DNA of 64,000 nucleotides from an uncultured Planctomycetota bacterium (lineage in GTDB: Bacteria > Planctomycetota > Phycisphaerae > Sedimentisphaerales > UBA12454): positions 1-64,000 of the forward strand of contig CAINDG010000013.1 in assembly GCA_903847315.1 (NCBI GenBank), given 5' to 3'. The position numbers and the translations under genes were made by a program. This document shows, one piece after another, positions 48,356 to 57,603 of the stretch (within the stretch, counting starts at the first letter, position 1; each line of letters starts with the position of its first letter). A model generated the notes under the pieces. The model searched no databases and was not told the origin of the DNA. It saw only the letters and a program-made list of their open reading frames with translations.

Positions 48356-48638
48356 TTGATTTGTTGATGTCAATTTCGTCCTCCAAATCAGCAGTTAATA
48401 GTTCGCCATTTATAGCGAGGTTGATTTTTTCTATCGTGGAACTTTGCAGCAGTTCCTCTGTTATTACCGTGTCGAGCATCTTTGCAATCGCTTTCAGTGC
48501 CGAGCCAATCGGCTGGCGCGACGCTTTCGATTCTACTTTGTAAGGCCAGTCGGTTACGAAATCGCCGCCGGGGCCGAAACGGCAAATAGGAAAGTCTTCA
48601 TCGTTAAATCTGTTGTTCTTATTCATTTTTTTTCTCAC
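48132..48638 (-). CDS. Hypothetical protein overlapping lexA out of frame
   Basis: 168-aa ORF immediately upstream of lexA; its C-terminal ~75 codons lie inside lexA in another frame. Confidence 0.4.
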   Translation of the reverse strand: MRKKMNKNNRFNDEDFPICRFGPGGDFVTDWPYKVESKASRQPIGSALKAIAKMLDTVITEELLQSSTIEKINLAINGELLTADLEDEIDINKSNESDAPPVSSSETNRQLQKEPMLFDNASGAGGIIGHKQNHSIRTCRRPKRKKIAFGQSWQGSLFEPHDQSTKVA

Positions 48639-48925
48639 TTAATTTTTCAGCAAAAGTCTTATCGGCAGAGGGCATAAATTTACCCTAACAAAAACCGAAC
48701 AAAATCAGGAAATTTCTAAAAATTTTTAAAATCGCAGTCCTGCAACGGCCAAGGCAGGTTATATGGGACGAAGGAAGTGAAATTTTAAGATTTAAAATTT
48801 AAGATTTAAAAGGGATAGAAAGATAATTTCGAATCCTTAACCGCTATCTTTTATCGTTTGACCAGGTGTCGCATAGTTAATAAACCATTGTTAGTAGTGC
48901 TGAAATGAGGGTTTATGGGGGCAAC

Positions 48926-48955
48926 TTGACTTCGGGCACCCCCTATGCCTATACT
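48926..48955 (+). promoter_or_regulatory. Sigma-70-type promoter for dnaG-rpoD
   Basis: TTGACT - 18 nt - TATACT. Confidence 0.6.
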
Positions 48956-49035
48956 TATTGCCTTTTATTCCGGTTCGTTGCCAAAAGGATTTCCTGATAT
49001 TTTCTTATATATTCAAGGGATTGGTTTTTTTAAAA

Positions 49036-50820
49036 ATGAGATTGGACCACAGCCAGATAAGCCGAGTGCAAGCGGCTAACGATATAGTCGATGTTATTTC
49101 AGAACACGTCAATTTGACCCGCAAGGGAAAAGAAATGGTGGGGCTTTGTCCGTTCCACGAAGACCACAAGCCGAGTATGAACGTCAATCCGGACAAACAA
49201 ATCTTCAAGTGCTTCGCGTGCAGCGCAGGCGGCGATGTAATCAAATTCGTTCAGATGCGCGAGGGACTGAGCTTCATCCGGGCGGTAGAAAGACTTGCCG
49301 AACGGGCGGGAATAAAAATTACGCTGCCGGAAAGAACGCCCGGCGAACAATCGGATATGGACCCTGCCGATATAGAAAAAGTCAACCGCTGGGCGATGAA
49401 ATACTGGCGGAAAAATCTGCTCGAAAAACCGACGGGAGATAAATGCAGAGAATATGTAACCAGCAGGCAGATGACAGAAAAGACATCGGAAGAATATTCG
49501 CTGGGGTTCGCGACTGAAAAATGGGACGATTTTTTGAACGCGGCGAAAAAGAAAAATATTCCCGAAAAACTGATGCTTGCCGCGGGCCTGGTTGTTTCAA
49601 ATGAGCAGGGGCATTTTTACGACAAGTTCCGCAATCGCCTGATGTTTCCGATAATTGACGCTTCATCGAGAATTGTCGGGTTCGGCGGCAGGACTTTAGG
49701 CGACGACCCCGCGAAATATATGAATTCGCCGACGACTTTAATTTTCGATAAGAGCAACTGCGTTTACGGACTTGATAAAGCACGGCACGAAATCGTCACC
49801 AGCGGAACGGTAGCGGTTGTCGAGGGATATACCGATGTGATTATGGTTCATCAGGCAGGCTGCAGGAATGTGGTTGCGACACTGGGCACAAGTTTTACGG
49901 CAGGGCACGCGAGACTGCTGAGACGATACGCGAAAAATATCGTTTTGATTTTCGACAGCGATACGGCGGGGGCGGCGGCAGCGGAAAGAGCACTGGAAAT
50001 ATGCCTTGCGGAAAGAATAGATATTAAACTGGCGTCGGTGCCGCAGGGAAAAGACCCGTGCGATTATGTACTGGCGGCGGGTGGAGAGGCATTTAAGAAA
50101 ATTATTGAGAACGCAACGGATGTAATGAAGTATCGCTGGGACAGATTGGTGGAAAAATTCGGCAGCAGCGATAATCTGTCCGACAGGCGAGCGGCGACGG
50201 AAGAATATCTGCGCTCGGTGGCGACGGCATCGCGGGGCGGAACGCTTGATACGATAACTTTCGGATTGATAATCAACAGGTTGAGCAAAATATTGCAGAT
50301 ACCCGCTGAAGATATAAGAAGGGAGCTTACCCGCAGAGGCGGGCAGGCAAGACAGGCGGTAATAAACACGATTGATAACGCCAAGGTTTCGAGCGTTGAG
50401 TTTGACGGATTCGGGGCAAAGGCGCAGGCTGAGATAATAGAAGTTCTGCTTAACGAGCCGCGGTTGTTTGAGTCGGCTGCGAAGAAAATCAAGGCAGATG
50501 ATTTCGATATGCCGGTGCTGAAAGAGGCCTGGCGGCTTATCGAACAGGCGTCGGCAGAGGGAGGAGAGTATTCATTAGCTGATTTGCTCGCACAAACGGA
50601 ATCGCAGGACGTATCCAGTTTTATAGTGAAACTGAGCGATAACGGGCAGGATGGCGAGACTTTAAGAAAACGTCTTAGCGGCGCGATAAACGCGATGGAT
50701 GAATATAAGAAGAAAAAAAGCCAAAGCGTCAAAAAAACGGGTGACGATGAAATGCTACGCAGGATTTCGGCTATGAAGTCAAAGCCGGACAGGAGGAACC
50801 CGGGATTAATCAGCAATTAA
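49036..50820 (+). CDS. dnaG: DNA primase
   Basis: CPFHEDHKPSMNVNPDKQIFKCFACSAGGDVIKFV; MFPIIDASSRIVGFGGRTLGDDPAKYMNSP. Track start at 48958 sits just 3' of the -10 box, so ATG 49036 is preferred. Confidence 0.95.
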   Translation: MRLDHSQISRVQAANDIVDVISEHVNLTRKGKEMVGLCPFHEDHKPSMNVNPDKQIFKCFACSAGGDVIKFVQMREGLSFIRAVERLAERAGIKITLPERTPGEQSDMDPADIEKVNRWAMKYWRKNLLEKPTGDKCREYVTSRQMTEKTSEEYSLGFATEKWDDFLNAAKKKNIPEKLMLAAGLVVSNEQGHFYDKFRNRLMFPIIDASSRIVGFGGRTLGDDPAKYMNSPTTLIFDKSNCVYGLDKARHEIVTSGTVAVVEGYTDVIMVHQAGCRNVVATLGTSFTAGHARLLRRYAKNIVLIFDSDTAGAAAAERALEICLAERIDIKLASVPQGKDPCDYVLAAGGEAFKKIIENATDVMKYRWDRLVEKFGSSDNLSDRRAATEEYLRSVATASRGGTLDTITFGLIINRLSKILQIPAEDIRRELTRRGGQARQAVINTIDNAKVSSVEFDGFGAKAQAEIIEVLLNEPRLFESAAKKIKADDFDMPVLKEAWRLIEQASAEGGEYSLADLLAQTESQDVSSFIVKLSDNGQDGETLRKRLSGAINAMDEYKKKKSQSVKKTGDDEMLRRISAMKSKPDRRNPGLISN

Positions 50821-50864
50821 TAGTCAGTAGATAATAGCAGTCGGATTTTTTACAGGGAAAAATT

Positions 50865-52706
50865 GTGGCAAAGAAAAAAACGGAAGTTAAAGGGAAAAAG
50901 AGTCAAAAGCCGCCGGTAAAAGAGGCGGAAAAGAAAATTGAGACGCCACCGGTCGCTGAGGCTGCACAGAATCAGCAGCCGCAACAGGCGCAGCAGCCGG
51001 GAGCGGAGGGAGCGGTTAAAAAAGATGTTATCGAAGAAAAAATAAAGCTCATTATCGAAAAGGCCAAAAAGAAAGGCTATATAACTTATGAGGAAATGAA
51101 TAACGAGCTGCCTGACGAGGCGATATCGGCCACCCGGCTTGAAAGTCTGATTATGACTCTCGACGAGATGGGAATAAGCCTGCTCGACGAGTCCGAGATA
51201 GAAAAGCAGCGGGAGGAAGATGACGAATTCGAGGTCGATGACGCGGTTTTTGCCGATGAGGAAGCAGAAGCGGAAACTGACGATGCAGTGCTTGAAACCG
51301 AACTGGTTGAGGTCGATAGCGGCAGGATAGACGACCCTGTCAGAATGTATCTTACGCAGATGGGCGAGATACCGCTGCTTACGCGTGAACAGGAAATATC
51401 GCTGGCCCGCAAAATTGAGCTTACACGAATGGCATTCAGGCGAAAAGTTCTGGAAAGCGATTATTCGGCGCACTGCGCGATTGAAATTCTTCAGCAGGTG
51501 TTTGATGGCACGCTGCCGTTCGACAGAACGATGAAGATGAGCACTACTGAAAATCTTATACGGTCTGTCGTCAGGAGCAGGCTGCCTGAGAATATTAAGA
51601 CAGCCAACAAACTGCTCGATAAGAATGTAAAGCTTTTCGGTCAATTCCTGCTGACACAGGACGAAACGGAAAAGAAAAGAACAGCAAAGCAGCTGCGGCG
51701 CAACCGCATCAAGATAGCGACCCTTCTTGAGGAGCTCAGTCTTAGGACAAGCAGAATTCAGCCTATGATGAAGAAGCTCGAAGGCATTTTGGCCAAGATG
51801 CGCCAGCTTCAGGGATATATAGCGGCAGGACCTACCGTGGATTACGCCCAGGAAGACATTGACGCGATGAAACAGGAATTCAACGGTATGCAGGAAATGG
51901 TGCTTGAGACGCCGGAGCAGCTTGAAAAACGGCTGCATGCCGTACGGGCGGTTTTCTCGCAGTATGAGCTGGCCAAAAGACAGCTTTCAAGCGGCAACCT
52001 CAGGCTTGTCGTATCAATCGCCAAGAAGTACCGCAACAGGGGCTTGAGTTTTCTGGATATAATCCAGGAAGGCAATACCGGCCTGATGCGCGCGGTCGAT
52101 AAATACGAATACCGCAGAGGCTATAAGTTCAGCACTTATGCGACGTGGTGGATAAGACAGGCGATTACGCGAGCCATTGCCGACCATGCGCGGACAATCA
52201 GAATTCCCGTTCATATGATTGAAACGATGAGCAGGCTGAGAATGGTAAGCAAAGAGCTTCTGCAGAAATTGGGCAGAGAGCCGACGATTGAGGAAATCGC
52301 TACCGAAACGGCATTAAGCGTTTCAGAGGCGCGTCGGGTTTTGAAGATTTCAAAGCATCCGATAAGTCTCGACCGGCCGATAGGCGAAAGCGAAGACAGC
52401 TATTTCGGCGATTTTATCGAAGATGAGTCGGCCGAATCGCCGGTGCAGTCGGCGACGCACGAGATGCTTAAAGAGCGAATCGACGAGATATTAAAGACGC
52501 TGACGTACCGCGAACGCGAAATTATCAAGCTGCGATACGGACTTGGCGACGGATATACCTATACACTCGAAGAGGTCGGCAGGATTTTTAAGGTGACCAG
52601 AGAGCGAGTCAGGCAAGTCGAGGCGAAGGCGATAAGAAAACTTCAGCATCCTGTAAGAAGCAGACGGCTGGAAGGATTTGTCGACCAGCAGGATGTTGTT
52701 TTATAA
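50865..52706 (+). CDS. rpoD: RNA polymerase primary sigma factor (sigma-70)
   Basis: [86 protein letters not shown]; region 4 HTH. Confidence 0.97.
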   Translation: MAKKKTEVKGKKSQKPPVKEAEKKIETPPVAEAAQNQQPQQAQQPGAEGAVKKDVIEEKIKLIIEKAKKKGYITYEEMNNELPDEAISATRLESLIMTLDEMGISLLDESEIEKQREEDDEFEVDDAVFADEEAEAETDDAVLETELVEVDSGRIDDPVRMYLTQMGEIPLLTREQEISLARKIELTRMAFRRKVLESDYSAHCAIEILQQVFDGTLPFDRTMKMSTTENLIRSVVRSRLPENIKTANKLLDKNVKLFGQFLLTQDETEKKRTAKQLRRNRIKIATLLEELSLRTSRIQPMMKKLEGILAKMRQLQGYIAAGPTVDYAQEDIDAMKQEFNGMQEMVLETPEQLEKRLHAVRAVFSQYELAKRQLSSGNLRLVVSIAKKYRNRGLSFLDIIQEGNTGLMRAVDKYEYRRGYKFSTYATWWIRQAITRAIADHARTIRIPVHMIETMSRLRMVSKELLQKLGREPTIEEIATETALSVSEARRVLKISKHPISLDRPIGESEDSYFGDFIEDESAESPVQSATHEMLKERIDEILKTLTYREREIIKLRYGLGDGYTYTLEEVGRIFKVTRERVRQVEAKAIRKLQHPVRSRRLEGFVDQQDVVL

Positions 52707-52737
52707 AGAGAAAGATTTGATGCACGAGGCGCGGGGG

Positions 52738-54543
52738 TTAAAATTGGCACAGCCAAAGCGTCTTTTCACCGTTGGGGCCATAAATTTTATGGATTATATG
52801 TCCCGGGAAGTTTTCGAGTTTAGATTCATCCGGATTATCGGTATTTTTCAGTTTTTCAAGCTCCGCGTTTATTTCATCCTGATTTTCAAGTTTTCGAAGT
52901 TTCTCAAGTACCGAAAGCACTACGAATTCGTGCGGCCTTAGAATAAGAAGCACTTTGCCGGGTGCGAATTCCTTTTGTAACACAGCGATTGAAAAATTCG
53001 AGTAATCATACAGGAAATGCATTTTGCCGTACCGTGTATAACAATCCCATTCGCCGCCCGGCGATATAAATTCAGTCGGCTCACTGAACCATTTAACAGG
53101 GTCATAGCCCAGCACTACGGTAGAAATAACGTACGGCATATTAAGGTTATCTGCTGTGATATAAATAGAGTCGAAATCATTGAAGCGAGGTTTTAACCAT
53201 TTGCAGGCCTCTACAAGGTCGGCGTGATACGAATGATAAACGTCCGATCTGCGATTATATTCGCCGTAAAAATGATGAAGGAATCTTGCGTTAAGCCCGA
53301 TGACAAGAGCCGCAAAGACTATTATTGTCGCCCGTAAGTCATTGGGATATTGCCTGTAAATCAGCCTGGCGGCGGCTGCAAGCCCTGCGGCCGACAACAG
53401 CACCAAAGCGCACAAGCCCGGTGTAACTCGCAGTGTGCTTAAAGGCCCACTCCACACGGAACAATCTCCCATCGGATAGACAAGTACAAACGCGGCAAGA
53501 GTTCGCAGGGAAGCTGAGGTTTTGAATTTTTTCAGGACTAAGATTGCCCCGGCAATCATCAGCGGCAGCTCATACCAGTGAAACTGACCGCCGACGGGCG
53601 GGCCCTGAAACAGGAAATGGTCGGCCTGAATGAATAAAAAGTCCAGGCCGAAATGCCTGAAGTAGCGCAGTGGTATATTTTTTAACGAGTCTATCAGACC
53701 TACATTGCCGACCCAGCCGGACTGAAAATTTGCGTGTTTGCCGATGCCTTCGGGATGGAAAATGTGCAGGTAAAGCAGCTGGCCGAAAATAGATGTAAAA
53801 CCAATGATGAATAACGCGACGGCCAGAGCGCCTTTTTTCGTTTTTACGGTTTTCCACCAAAGCGGCAGATTAAACAGAATAATAGCGAAAATACAAACCG
53901 GCACAAAAAGACGAACGGCCTGGTAGCCAAAACAACCGATCCCTGCCAGAATGCCGCTGATGCCGGCGATAACCGGCCGCGGAGTGTCATTTTTATTATT
54001 GCCGACGGGCAAATTGGCCCAGAGCATTCCCGCAAGAGGGATAAGTCCCAGCAGAGGCGTAATTGAAACTTCGTGCCCCCAGCGACTTTGCAGCAGGTGC
54101 CAGGGAGTCATCGCAAGCAATGCCGCGGCGGCAAGACCGGTCTCGGTATCGAATAGTTTTTTCGCGACCCAATAAATCAGCCAGACAGTAAAGACGCCTC
54201 CAAAGGCGGCGGGCAGACGGGTGGTATAAATGTTCAGTCCGCCGATTGCCTGAAAAGGAATCGTTAAATAAGTAAACAGAGTTGGGTTGTTGCCGCCCAG
54301 ACCCCGCATATAGTAAATGGGCCAGGACTGGCCGACATTATCTTTTCCGGTTTTAAGCAGACAATACGCAGGCCAGGCGCTGATGGCTTCGTCCTGATTT
54401 AAGCCCGGCGGCGACTGCTCAAGATTGACAAATCGCAGAACCGCGGCCAGCAATAGAATAACAAAAAGAAGTATTATTGAGTGCCGTTGGAACCAGGTAG
54501 GACAAGTGTTTTTGAGAGCAACAGAATTTGTATCACAATCCAT
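52738..54543 (-). CDS. ArnT/GT39-like membrane glycosyltransferase
   Basis: LNQDEAISAWPAYCLLKTGKD; LPAAFGGVFTVWLIYWVAKKLFD; multiple TM helices. Confidence 0.8.
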   Translation of the reverse strand: MDCDTNSVALKNTCPTWFQRHSIILLFVILLLAAVLRFVNLEQSPPGLNQDEAISAWPAYCLLKTGKDNVGQSWPIYYMRGLGGNNPTLFTYLTIPFQAIGGLNIYTTRLPAAFGGVFTVWLIYWVAKKLFDTETGLAAAALLAMTPWHLLQSRWGHEVSITPLLGLIPLAGMLWANLPVGNNKNDTPRPVIAGISGILAGIGCFGYQAVRLFVPVCIFAIILFNLPLWWKTVKTKKGALAVALFIIGFTSIFGQLLYLHIFHPEGIGKHANFQSGWVGNVGLIDSLKNIPLRYFRHFGLDFLFIQADHFLFQGPPVGGQFHWYELPLMIAGAILVLKKFKTSASLRTLAAFVLVYPMGDCSVWSGPLSTLRVTPGLCALVLLSAAGLAAAARLIYRQYPNDLRATIIVFAALVIGLNARFLHHFYGEYNRRSDVYHSYHADLVEACKWLKPRFNDFDSIYITADNLNMPYVISTVVLGYDPVKWFSEPTEFISPGGEWDCYTRYGKMHFLYDYSNFSIAVLQKEFAPGKVLLILRPHEFVVLSVLEKLRKLENQDEINAELEKLKNTDNPDESKLENFPGHIIHKIYGPNGEKTLWLCQF

Positions 54544-54591
54544 AATAGAAGAAACTGTATAAAGTTAGAGCAAAATCGTCAAGTTTAATTT

Positions 54592-55509
54592 TCAGACCAG
54601 CGGCTCGTAAAAGTTTTCCGGTTTTGCACCGAGAGTATTTGTGAGCGTTCCGATATTTTCGATGGTGCATTCGATTTTGTCGCCGGCCTTTAGAAAATTT
54701 CCCGTCGCCATCGCCACACCTTCGGGCGTTCCTGTTGCGATAATGTCGCCGGGCTGAAGCGTCATCATATAACTTAAAAACGATACTATTTCATAAACGC
54801 CAAAAATCATATCGGAGGTATTTGCGTTCTGGCGAGTTTGGCCGTTGACTTTCAGTGTCATTTGCAAATTCTGCGGGTTTTCAATCTCGTCGGCGGTAAC
54901 GATGCAGGGGCCAAGCGGCAAAAAGCCGTCGGCCCATTTGCCGTTGAGCCAATCGTAAAATTCGTCCCAGGGTCTTTTTTCTCTTGCCGCCTTGAAGGTT
55001 ACGCTGCGTGCCGAAACGTCGTTTGCGATTGTGTAGCCTGCTATGTATTCTTTGACATTTTCGGGGCTGATGCATTTTGCGGTTTTGCCAATGACAATGG
55101 CAAGTTCAATTTCATAGTCGATTTCTTTGCTGTAAACCGGCCAGGGGATGACGCTGTCAGGATGATTTATCACAGTATTTGGTTTGAGAAACGGCCGGGG
55201 GACGGTAGTTTTTCGCGGCGAAGCGGTCAGGCCGAGTTTCAGGCCTGCTTCTATAATATGTTTTGCGTAATTGCCGGCGAGGGCAAGAATTTTGCCCGGG
55301 TCTGGAATGGGAGCCAAAAGCTCTACAGCGGCAGGGTTAATAAAAAAAGTGCTTTTAGCAGCGATGGATTGAATCTTTCTGAGGGTTTCATTTCCACCCG
55401 CAAGTATCTGTTTTACACTTTGAAAATTGCCTGTTAAATCGATAATGCCCCTATAGGTTAGTACGCCGCAGTAAATTTTCGTGTTTTTTTTGAAAGTAAT
55501 CAGCTTCAT
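54592..55509 (-). CDS. Fumarylacetoacetate hydrolase family protein
   Basis: KILALAGNYAKHI; EIDYEIELAIVIGKTAKCI; YTIANDVSARS; GDIIATGTPEGVAM. Confidence 0.92.
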   Translation of the reverse strand: MKLITFKKNTKIYCGVLTYRGIIDLTGNFQSVKQILAGGNETLRKIQSIAAKSTFFINPAAVELLAPIPDPGKILALAGNYAKHIIEAGLKLGLTASPRKTTVPRPFLKPNTVINHPDSVIPWPVYSKEIDYEIELAIVIGKTAKCISPENVKEYIAGYTIANDVSARSVTFKAAREKRPWDEFYDWLNGKWADGFLPLGPCIVTADEIENPQNLQMTLKVNGQTRQNANTSDMIFGVYEIVSFLSYMMTLQPGDIIATGTPEGVAMATGNFLKAGDKIECTIENIGTLTNTLGAKPENFYEPLV

Positions 55510-55601
55510 TTTTTTTAAATTTACCTCAATTTAACGATTTTTTCTTGCTTTTATGGGACTTTGGGATAATTATACATATATATTAACTTTACGGAAGAGT
55601 T

Positions 55602-56321
55602 ATGGCAATAAGAGAGCTGATATCAAGGACGAGCAGATGGCTTTCGGGCAGGAGAGATAATGTCTATGAGCCATTGAGGAAATCCCCCACACTTGACAAT
55701 CCGAATAATCCTTCTGGTATTATCGCCCGCAAAAATGAGCAAATCACCGACCGTACGGAAGCTCTGCAGATGATTCAAAGTTCGTTCGAGCAGCTTGTCG
55801 GGAAACTGGGCGGAATAAACGAACATCTCGACCAACAGGTAAAACAAAACGCTGAGCTTTTAAAACGGATAGACGAAATACCGCAGCTTCTGCAGAATTT
55901 TCCTGAGAGTATGAAAAACCAGAGGATTGTTGTCGATGCGCTGGTTGAGCAGATTAAGTCGCAGGCGCTGAAGAATCAGCAGTTTACCGAGGCGGTCGAG
56001 AAAATACCTGTTGCCGCCGAGAAGCAGACCGATGCGATTTCGGATATGGCTGTACAGCTTGCCGCATCAGCCGATGTCGATGCTCAGCTTACTGAGAACT
56101 TTAGAAAATTTAACAGCATAGTTGATAGATTAAAAGATAATGTTGAAGAGCAATCCGACAGTATAACCCAGATGGGCAAGACGTTTTCCGCAAGCGACAG
56201 ATACCTCAAATATATTCTGAATACGCAGCATAAACGGTTTATGTGGGTTTTTATAGCCGCACTGAGCGTCAGTGTCTTTGCAATTATATCGCTGCTGGTT
56301 GTAATTTTTCTGTTTAAATAA
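55602..56321 (+). CDS. Hypothetical coiled-coil protein with C-terminal TM helix
   Basis: 239 aa; long heptad-like region, terminal WVFIAALSVSVFAIISLLVVIFLF. Confidence 0.7.
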   Translation: MAIRELISRTSRWLSGRRDNVYEPLRKSPTLDNPNNPSGIIARKNEQITDRTEALQMIQSSFEQLVGKLGGINEHLDQQVKQNAELLKRIDEIPQLLQNFPESMKNQRIVVDALVEQIKSQALKNQQFTEAVEKIPVAAEKQTDAISDMAVQLAASADVDAQLTENFRKFNSIVDRLKDNVEEQSDSITQMGKTFSASDRYLKYILNTQHKRFMWVFIAALSVSVFAIISLLVVIFLFK

Positions 56322-56379
56322 ATTTTTCTATTGCCAGGATTTTTTTATTCTGGTATTTTGTGTTTGTTCTTTTGAAAAA

Positions 56380-56545
56380 TAATATCCGGCTACAGAAAAG
56401 GGAACACGGTTGAAATCCGTGACGGTCGCGCCGCTGTAAGCGTTTGTTGCGATATAAGTCGCAAGGCCGAAAGAAGTTGTACCACTGCTTATTTTGAGCG
56501 GGAAGGGTTCTTTCGGTGGACGCAAGTCAGAAAACCTGTTTGTAA
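56380..56545 (+). ncRNA. Cobalamin (B12) riboswitch
   Basis: aaaagggaacacggttgaaatccgtgacggtcgcgccgctgtaag ... ccactgc ... gcgggaaggg ... gacgcAAGTCAGAAAACCTGtt (B12 box 56524-56540). Confidence 0.88.
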
Positions 56546-56625
56546 TCGGTAATTTGTTGAGAGTTCTCGCGTAAGGAACGCCAACGAACATACTGTGTTT
56601 ATGCAGTGTTTTTGTTTTGGATATT

Positions 56626-56666
56626 AAAGCCGCCGTTCCTTTTTCGGGAACGGCGGCTTTTTTTAT
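56626..56666 (+). terminator. Intrinsic terminator downstream of the cobalamin riboswitch
   Basis: AAAGCCGCCGTTCC ... GGAACGGCGGCTTT, 14-bp perfect stem followed by TTTT. Confidence 0.88.
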
Positions 56667-56734
56667 TGGTTTGCCATTAAGACATAAAAGTAAAAAGTTT
56701 TAAAAAATAAAGTTCCACAAAAGCTTAACGCTTT

Positions 56735-56781
56735 TGGTCTGCCGGTTTGCGGCCGCCTGTGGGCGGCCGCAACGAGACCCT
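56735..56781 (+). repeat. Strong GC-rich hairpin between the riboswitch terminator and the PEP-CTERM gene
   Basis: TTGCGGCCGCC TGTG GGCGGCCGCAA (11-bp perfect stem), enclosed by GGTCT...AGACC. Confidence 0.6.
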
Positions 56782-56812
56782 TGTGTTGGCATTGAGAAAT
56801 GGAGAAGAAAAG

Positions 56813-57541
56813 ATGAAGTTTAAAAATTTAATAAGTTTAATTATTGTTTTCGGAATGGTTGATGTGGTTAATGCAAGCATCGCAAATTTTGACGATTTAA
56901 GCCTGGGCGCAAACTCATACTGGAACGGCTCAGACGGAACGGGCGATTTTGTCAGCGGCTCGGCTGTATTTAATAATAACTATGATTCTACCTATCACAG
57001 TTGGGACGGTTGGGCATACTCAAATAAGTCTGATACCACAACGCCGGGATGGACAAATCAGTACAGTGCTATTACAGGGGCGGCACAGAGCGGTTCAAAT
57101 TATGGAATCAATTTTATGGGCTGGGGCGAATCTCCTTCGATGACATTAAGCATCGCGAGCATTATAGAAGGCATTTATGTAACCAATACCACTTATGCTT
57201 ATCTTGCGATGAAAAACGGCGAAGGTCCTGCCACAAAATTCGACGACGAGGACTGGTTTAAATTGACCATTACCGGCAAAGATGAATCAGGTTCATCAAC
57301 CGGCACTATTAATTTCTTTCTTGCTGATGCCGGCCATATAGTCAATACGTGGGAATACGTCAATCTCAGTACACTGGGAGCAATTAAGAGCCTTGAGTTT
57401 AGTCTTAGTTCGAGTGATAACGACCCGGTTTATGGAATGAACACGCCGGCGTATTTCGCAATGGATACGGTTGTGCCTGAGCCGGCAACAATAGTTTTAT
57501 TTTGTATTGGCGGATTATTGCTTCGCAGGAGAAGGAAGTAA
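56813..57541 (+). CDS. DUF4465-like surface protein with PEP-CTERM sorting signal
   Basis: FDDLSLGANSYWNGSDGTGDFVSGSAVFNN...WDGWAYSNKSDTTTPGWTNQYSAITGAAQSGSNYGI; C-term VPEPATIVLFCIGGLLLRRRRK. Native start ATG 56813, not 56747. Confidence 0.8.
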   Translation: MKFKNLISLIIVFGMVDVVNASIANFDDLSLGANSYWNGSDGTGDFVSGSAVFNNNYDSTYHSWDGWAYSNKSDTTTPGWTNQYSAITGAAQSGSNYGINFMGWGESPSMTLSIASIIEGIYVTNTTYAYLAMKNGEGPATKFDDEDWFKLTITGKDESGSSTGTINFFLADAGHIVNTWEYVNLSTLGAIKSLEFSLSSSDNDPVYGMNTPAYFAMDTVVPEPATIVLFCIGGLLLRRRRK

Positions 57542-57603
57542 ATTTTATATGAATCGGGGGCGGAGTTTTAAATAAGACTCCGCCCCGGAAAAAGGGAATT
57601 GAA

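Noticed and set aside
48781-48825. ttaagatttaaaatttaagatttaaaa AT-rich palindrome/tandem
   Set aside because: Too low in complexity to assign a function; possibly just AT-rich intergenic DNA.
50064-50816. 250-aa antisense ORF under dnaG
   Set aside because: Antisense shadow with Ser/Leu-rich composition; dnaG sense frame is unambiguous.
50850-51938. 362-aa antisense ORF under rpoD
   Set aside because: Shadow ORF of the acidic/Lys-rich sigma factor N-terminal region; repetitive F/L/R composition and a strongly supported sense gene.
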